DNA from: Parachlamydiales bacterium
GTDB lineage: Bacteria > Chlamydiota > Chlamydiia > Chlamydiales > SM23-39
Assembly: GCA_020058465.1 (NCBI GenBank)
Contig: JAGVDZ010000123.1
Location: 1 to 10,429, forward strand
Length of the DNA stretch: 10,429 nucleotides
Reading direction: 5' to 3'
Numbering within the stretch: the stretch's first letter is position 1; every line of letters begins with the position of its first letter. Positions 7,369 to 10,429 of this stretch are shown one piece after another. Position numbers and translations under genes: made by a program. Below the pieces are notes generated by a model. It did no database searches and was not told the DNA's origin. It saw only the letters and a program-made list of their open reading frames with translations.

Positions 7369-8265
7369 ATGAATAAAGAACCTCTTACAATCGATATTGC
7401 TCTGGTGCAACGCCTCGTAGCGAGCCAATTTCCGCAGTGGACGGGTTTATCAATTCGTCCTGTAGCCCAAAGTGGATGGGATAACCGAACCTTTCACTTA
7501 GGGGAAACCATGCTGGTTCGAATGCCGAGCGCTGCCGAGTACGCTGCTCAAGTGGAAAAAGAACATCGATGGTTACCAAAGCTCGCTCCTTTTCTTCCAC
7601 TCCCAATCCCAGTACCCTTGGCCATGGGCGAGCCAGGAGAGGGTTATCCTCGGAAGTGGTCAATCTATCGTTGGCTGGAAGGGGAGACCGTTGCATCCAG
7701 ACCTGTAGCCGATTTGCGGGGGTTTGCAATCAGCCTAGCGGACTTTCTTCTCGCCTTGCAGCGCATCGACTCCACAGGAGGGCCTCTACCAGGCCCTCAT
7801 AGCTTCTACCGGGGTGGGTCTTTGAAAACCTATGATACAGAGACACGAAAAGCTCTCTTGGTTTTACAGGACAAGATTGACGTTCATACTGCAACTGAAG
7901 TGTGGGAAGCTGCGCTCGCGACTTCTTGGAATAGTTCACCAGTGTGGGTACATGGAGATGTTAGTTCCGGAAATTTGCTGGTAAAAAACGGGCGCTTAAG
8001 CGCTGTCATCGATTTTGGTCAGCTCACGATTGGTGATCCGGCTTGTGACCTAGTGATTGCTTGGACATTGTTCAGAGGTGAAAGCCGGGAGGCCTTTCGT
8101 GCAAGATTACGGCTGGATGCTGGAACATGGGCTCGGGGTCGCGCTTGGGCTTTATGGAAAGCATTGATCGCCGGAGCAGGCTTCACAAAATGCAACAACA
8201 CTGAAGCCGCACAATGTTGGCGGATTATCGATGAAGTGCTTGCGGATCACAGGCAGAAAGATTGA
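7369..8265 (+). CDS. APH-family aminoglycoside/choline kinase-like phosphotransferase
   Basis: A 298-residue protein of the aminoglycoside phosphotransferase (APH, PF01636-type) fold, which transfers ATP gamma-phosphate to a small-molecule hydroxyl. The catalytic loop is WVHGDVSSGNLLV (193-205), with catalytic Asp 197 and metal-binding Asn 202. The magnesium motif is VIDFGQLTIGDPACDL (213-228). The hinge is WSIYRWLEGE (97-106). In the N-lobe, SGWDNRTFHLGETMLVRMPS fits the strand that usually carries the ATP-binding Lys; this subfamily often has LVRLP there, as seen here. All key residues are present, so it should be active. It starts 10 nt after the methyltransferase with a weak GAGAAAG site and converges with the next gene two bases away. 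Real aminoglycoside resistance is not demonstrated; many homologues act on other compounds. Confidence 0.85.
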   Translation: MNKEPLTIDIALVQRLVASQFPQWTGLSIRPVAQSGWDNRTFHLGETMLVRMPSAAEYAAQVEKEHRWLPKLAPFLPLPIPVPLAMGEPGEGYPRKWSIYRWLEGETVASRPVADLRGFAISLADFLLALQRIDSTGGPLPGPHSFYRGGSLKTYDTETRKALLVLQDKIDVHTATEVWEAALATSWNSSPVWVHGDVSSGNLLVKNGRLSAVIDFGQLTIGDPACDLVIAWTLFRGESREAFRARLRLDAGTWARGRAWALWKALIAGAGFTKCNNTEAAQCWRIIDEVLADHRQKD

Positions 8266-8267
8266 TC

Positions 8268-8939
8268 TTATTTTTTCAAGAGTTGGACGAGCTCTTTCAT
8301 CGAACATTCAGCGAGTGGTTTTTTCAGAGCTGGAATCATCGGGTTATTAGGGTTCATGTAACGAATGTTGTACGTGTAGTGATGACGCATTGCCCCGAAT
8401 TTTTCCTCAGTTTTGAAAAATTTCATCCCGATCCCTTGCAAGATTGCATTTGAAGCGACATTGTCGGTTCGGGCGCATGCGTAAAGAGTAGTCAACGGCT
8501 TCCCTCCAAGAGGATATTTCCCCTGAAGAATTTCTCGGTCATAGATTTTGGGAATCAGCCCCCAAATGACAGCTCGAGCTGTTTCTTTCGCATATCCGTT
8601 TCCCCAGAACTCCTTGTGAAACAAATACATAATCACTGCTTGTCCTGGATCTCCGTTGTATCCTACCACAAAGTGTCCAATGAACTTCTTCGTCTTTTTT
8701 TCAAACACGGCCATCCCGCTGTAGTAGCTGCCGGTCATCCACCGCTTATTCCACATCTCTAATTGACTTTGCACATATTCGCGAGTTTTGGTGTCTCCTT
8801 CTCCTAGAGATTTCATGACCTCTGAGTCAGCGTACAATGCTGCGTAGTCATCGATCATGTCAGGGGTTGTTGATCGGAGAATTAGGTGTTCAGTTTCGAG
8901 CCGAATGCCGCTGCTGGTGTAGGTCATTTCAATAGCCAT
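8268..8939 (-). CDS. GNAT N-acetyltransferase, RimJ/RimL-like
   Basis: A 223-residue GNAT protein that would transfer acetyl from acetyl-CoA to an amine. The N-terminus IRLETEHLILRSTTPDM (12-28) is typical of the RimJ/RimL type. Motif A is EFWGNGYAKETARAVI (110-125), with the Q/RxxGxG-like WGNGYA that cradles the CoA pyrophosphate. Motif B is ACARTDNVASNAILQGIGMKFF (154-175), with the usual Asn and Gly. The start is ATG at 8939 with AAGGAG five bases upstream. It is convergent with the kinase gene (2-nt gap) and divergent from the second GNAT. A 14-residue ORF with its own ribosome binding site overlaps its start. It is probably active; the substrate (protein N-terminus or drug amine) is unknown. 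Confidence 0.85.
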   Translation of the reverse strand: MAIEMTYTSSGIRLETEHLILRSTTPDMIDDYAALYADSEVMKSLGEGDTKTREYVQSQLEMWNKRWMTGSYYSGMAVFEKKTKKFIGHFVVGYNGDPGQAVIMYLFHKEFWGNGYAKETARAVIWGLIPKIYDREILQGKYPLGGKPLTTLYACARTDNVASNAILQGIGMKFFKTEEKFGAMRHHYTYNIRYMNPNNPMIPALKKPLAECSMKELVQLLKK

Positions 8940-8973
8940 GGAGGCTCCTTAAAGTGGGGAAAGGTCTTTTCAT
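8929..8973 (-). other. Possible 14-residue leader ORF overlapping the GNAT start
   Basis: On the minus strand AGGAG precedes ATG 8973 by about 7 nt. The ORF MKRPFPTLRSLHGY ends at TGA 8929-8931, 11 nt inside the acetyltransferase gene and in another frame. The GNAT's own AAGGAG lies within this ORF. This layout would allow translational coupling or leader-peptide attenuation, as known for some antibiotic-modifying genes. Coding is unproven. Confidence 0.3.
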
Positions 8974-8999
8974 AAATTTCTCCTACAGTTAAAACCAGA

Positions 9000-9548
9000 A
9001 TGGTCTCAAAACGAGGAAATCTTGAGAAGGATGGTTTTAATATCGTGATCCAGATTAAGCCTTTGGCTGATTGTCCAGAGCATTTTGTCCAAAGTCTTGC
9101 CGAATTATGGCGAGAGGAAATAGGGCAGCATTGGGCTCCTTCTTCGACAACGGAGCAAATTGTGCAGAGGTTTCTCCTGCACCGTAACCAAGACACCTTG
9201 CCGGTCATGTTCGTTGCCCTGGATGGGCCTCAACCTATCGGAATGGGCTGTTTGAGAATTACAGAGGGAATTTTGCCTGGTCTTACTCCATGGATTGGAG
9301 GGTTGGTTGTTGCACCAAAATATCGGAAAACTTTGACCATGGTGAAGTTGGTGAGAGCTTGCGTCTTGAAAGCAAAAAGCCTTGGGTACGCAACAATCTA
9401 CATTCTTGCCTTTGATCAAAAATTGGCAGAAAAATACCGGCGGATTTTGAATTGCGAGATTCTTGGCTCTGACTTGATCAACCAACATCCGGTTACAGTG
9501 ATGCGCTTTCAAGCGGGAAAAGTTCCTTTCTCAAAGTCTGTGCTATAA
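9000..9548 (+). CDS. GNAT N-acetyltransferase with degenerate acetyl-CoA motif
   Basis: Up to 182 residues of GNAT fold. Core segments are IQIKPLADCPEHFVQSLAEL (helix 1), MFVALDGPQPIGMGCLRI (strands 2-3), TPWIGGLVVAPKYRK (strand 4) and LVRACVLKAKSLGYATIYIL (helix 3/strand 5). The stretch between Arg and the helix, where relatives have RxxGxG, reads RKTLTM (109-114), with both glycines lost. The first ATG at 9000 has no visible ribosome binding site, and family-like sequence begins about 15 residues later. GTG 9045, behind GAGAAGGA at a long spacing, is an alternative start. It is divergent from the other GNAT gene by about 60 nt. It may be a weakened or non-catalytic enzyme; the substrate is unknown. 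Confidence 0.7.
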   Translation: MVSKRGNLEKDGFNIVIQIKPLADCPEHFVQSLAELWREEIGQHWAPSSTTEQIVQRFLLHRNQDTLPVMFVALDGPQPIGMGCLRITEGILPGLTPWIGGLVVAPKYRKTLTMVKLVRACVLKAKSLGYATIYILAFDQKLAEKYRRILNCEILGSDLINQHPVTVMRFQAGKVPFSKSVL

Positions 9549-9591
9549 GGCGCTCGCTCAAAAGTTCAGAGAACGGGTCAAGGGAAAGCTT

Positions 9592-9609
9592 GGCACATTC
9601 CTGGCACAC
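9592..9609 (+). repeat. GGCACATT-N3-GGCACAC repeat, right copy
   Basis: Matches 5621-5638 except for the three central bases, in the same orientation. It lies in the gene-free gap 9549-9653, between the last cargo gene and the transposase remnant. I saw no other GGCACA units outside these two clusters. Confidence 0.5.
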
Positions 9610-9653
9610 AGACCTTCAAAAGATCCCATAACATCTCGTCAGGGCAGAGGAAA

Positions 9654-10331
9654 CTAGAACAAATTTTTGAGAACCTTATCCCTATAGGCTGGGTTGAATG
9701 CAGCGGCGTACTGCCTGGTAGCCAACCCCCCTTTTATAGAGCTTTCCCTAGACAGGGCATTGAGCACGATCTTGCGCACTGCAGCTAGATTGCGCGCTCC
9801 GTTTCGGTCTCGATACCGAGACTGATCTTGTCTAAACACCACATCCAAGCACCAATGTAGGCTTTCGACCCCCCAATGTCTTCTGGCAGTGCTGGCAATC
9901 ACCGCTGGATTTTCTGGAGCAAGGCTCGAAATGTAATAAACTCTCTCATGCGTCACCTTGTCTCCTACGACTCGCTCACGATCAATCCGAACCAATGATT
10001 TAAGCCCTGCCCATTCACCTATGACTTCCAACCCTTTCGCTGAAAGAGTTGTGCATCTTCTAGTCTCAATTCTTCCGTGGACTTTCTCAGGGCTATCTTC
10101 ATGTAAAAACATCCCGCATCTGGATGCCCCTTTTACCAGCAAGCCTTGTAGACGCAATTCGTCTCTTTGTTCGGTGGCTTTGGCGACAGCACGATCCCAT
10201 TGTGTAACCGCCATTATTCGTTCCTTCTCTGCGGCTTCAAAAGCATCGATAACAGATTCATATAAGCTTGGCTGATTTCTCTTTACCGGGAGAAGGTAGT
10301 CACCTTTCCCCTGTGATTTGCCGATGAGTCT
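9654..10331 (-). pseudogene. ISAs1-family transposase, C-terminal remnant
   Basis: The reading frame is open from about 10331 (after an in-frame TGA at 10332-10334) to the TAG at 9654-9656. Family similarity starts at GKGDYLLPVKRNQPSLYES (about 10310), the block after the second catalytic Asp. It continues through HGRIETRRC, HERVYYISSL, RRHWGVESLHWCLDVVFRQD (with the third catalytic residue, Glu) and ARNLAAVRKIVLNALSRE. The N-terminal half with both catalytic aspartates is missing; ISAs1 transposases are usually about 350-400 residues. The usual WGIENSLHW box is one residue short here (WGVESLHW), right beside the catalytic Glu. No clear terminal inverted repeats were found, so only a fragment of the element remains. 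An ATG at 10214 is internal, not a real start. Confidence 0.85.
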
Positions 10332-10413
10332 TCAGCAATTCCCGTGAAATAATTTTTCGCGCTGAGGTAGAGTGTTTTTTTAACTATTTTTTCGCAAAGG
10401 TAGGGAAAAGATC

Positions 10414-10429
10414 ATGGGTGCCCACTCTA
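10414..10429 (+). other. Possible start of a next gene, cut by the window edge
   Basis: ATG at 10414 opens MGAHS before the edge. AGGGAAAAG at 10402-10410 could serve as ribosome binding site, and the preceding stretch (10374-10392) is T-rich. Too short to call a gene. Confidence 0.15.

Larger units (their letters stand above)
5536..9610. mobile_element. Putative decayed tRNA-associated genomic island
   Basis: Inferred unit running from the 3' side of the second CAT tRNA to the right GGCACATT repeat. It contains a tyrosine integrase remnant next to the tRNA, a broken gene fragment, two methyl/phospho-transferase genes and two GNAT genes. Supporting signs are integrase position, GGCACA repeats at both ends, a change from housekeeping to accessory functions, and adjacent IS debris. 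Against: no second copy of the tRNA 3' end is visible at the right, so the real right boundary may lie beyond the window or be lost. Confidence 0.4.

Noticed and set aside
7385..7729. Antisense ORF of 114 codons opposite the kinase gene
   Set aside because: The + strand kinase has complete catalytic motifs; the antisense product shows no family features.
8262..8280. Bidirectional terminator between the convergent kinase and GNAT genes
   Set aside because: The genes are two bases apart and I see no stem with a T-run at the junction.
5536..9653. CRISPR array or toxin-antitoxin module in the accessory part
   Set aside because: No regularly spaced repeats and no recognisable toxin or antitoxin family; the GGCACA units are too few and irregular.

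Overview
The window most likely comes from a member of the Chlamydiae, probably an environmental (amoeba-associated) lineage rather than Chlamydia proper. The main argument is gene order: leuS is followed directly, with a 4-base overlap, by waaA (kdtA/gseA), and from memory these two genes are also adjacent in Chlamydia trachomatis. Base composition looks balanced by eye, less AT-rich than several sequenced Parachlamydia-like organisms. Species cannot be fixed from this window.

Left part (1-5235): a chromosomal backbone, all on the + strand and tightly packed. It starts with the 3' portion of a metallo-beta-lactamase-fold hydrolase that runs off the left edge. A small SAM methyltransferase with an ambiguous start overlaps it. 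Next come leucyl-tRNA synthetase (leuS), with a recognisable promoter just upstream, and Kdo transferase (waaA), which builds the inner core of chlamydial LPS.

Middle (5375-5535): two tRNA genes with CAT anticodons, an initiator tRNA-fMet and a second tRNA that is elongator Met or the lysidine-type Ile2. The second tRNA looks like the target of an integrative element. Two hairpins and short GGCACA repeats follow it, and then a tyrosine-recombinase integrase that has lost its catalytic C-terminal half.

Right part (5536-10429): accessory DNA. Downstream of the integrase remnant are a charged C-terminal gene fragment of unknown origin, a UbiE-like SAM methyltransferase, an aminoglycoside-phosphotransferase-fold kinase, and two divergent GNAT acetyltransferases. 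One GNAT is preceded by a small overlapping leader-like ORF; the other has an eroded acetyl-CoA motif. A second copy of the GGCACATT-NNN-GGCACAC repeat lies just after the last GNAT. The window closes with the C-terminal remnant of an ISAs1-family transposase. The cargo encodes only small-molecule or protein modifying enzymes (methyl, phosphoryl and acetyl transfer). This resembles a decayed tRNA-associated genomic island carrying detoxification or resistance-like genes; substrates cannot be read from the sequence.
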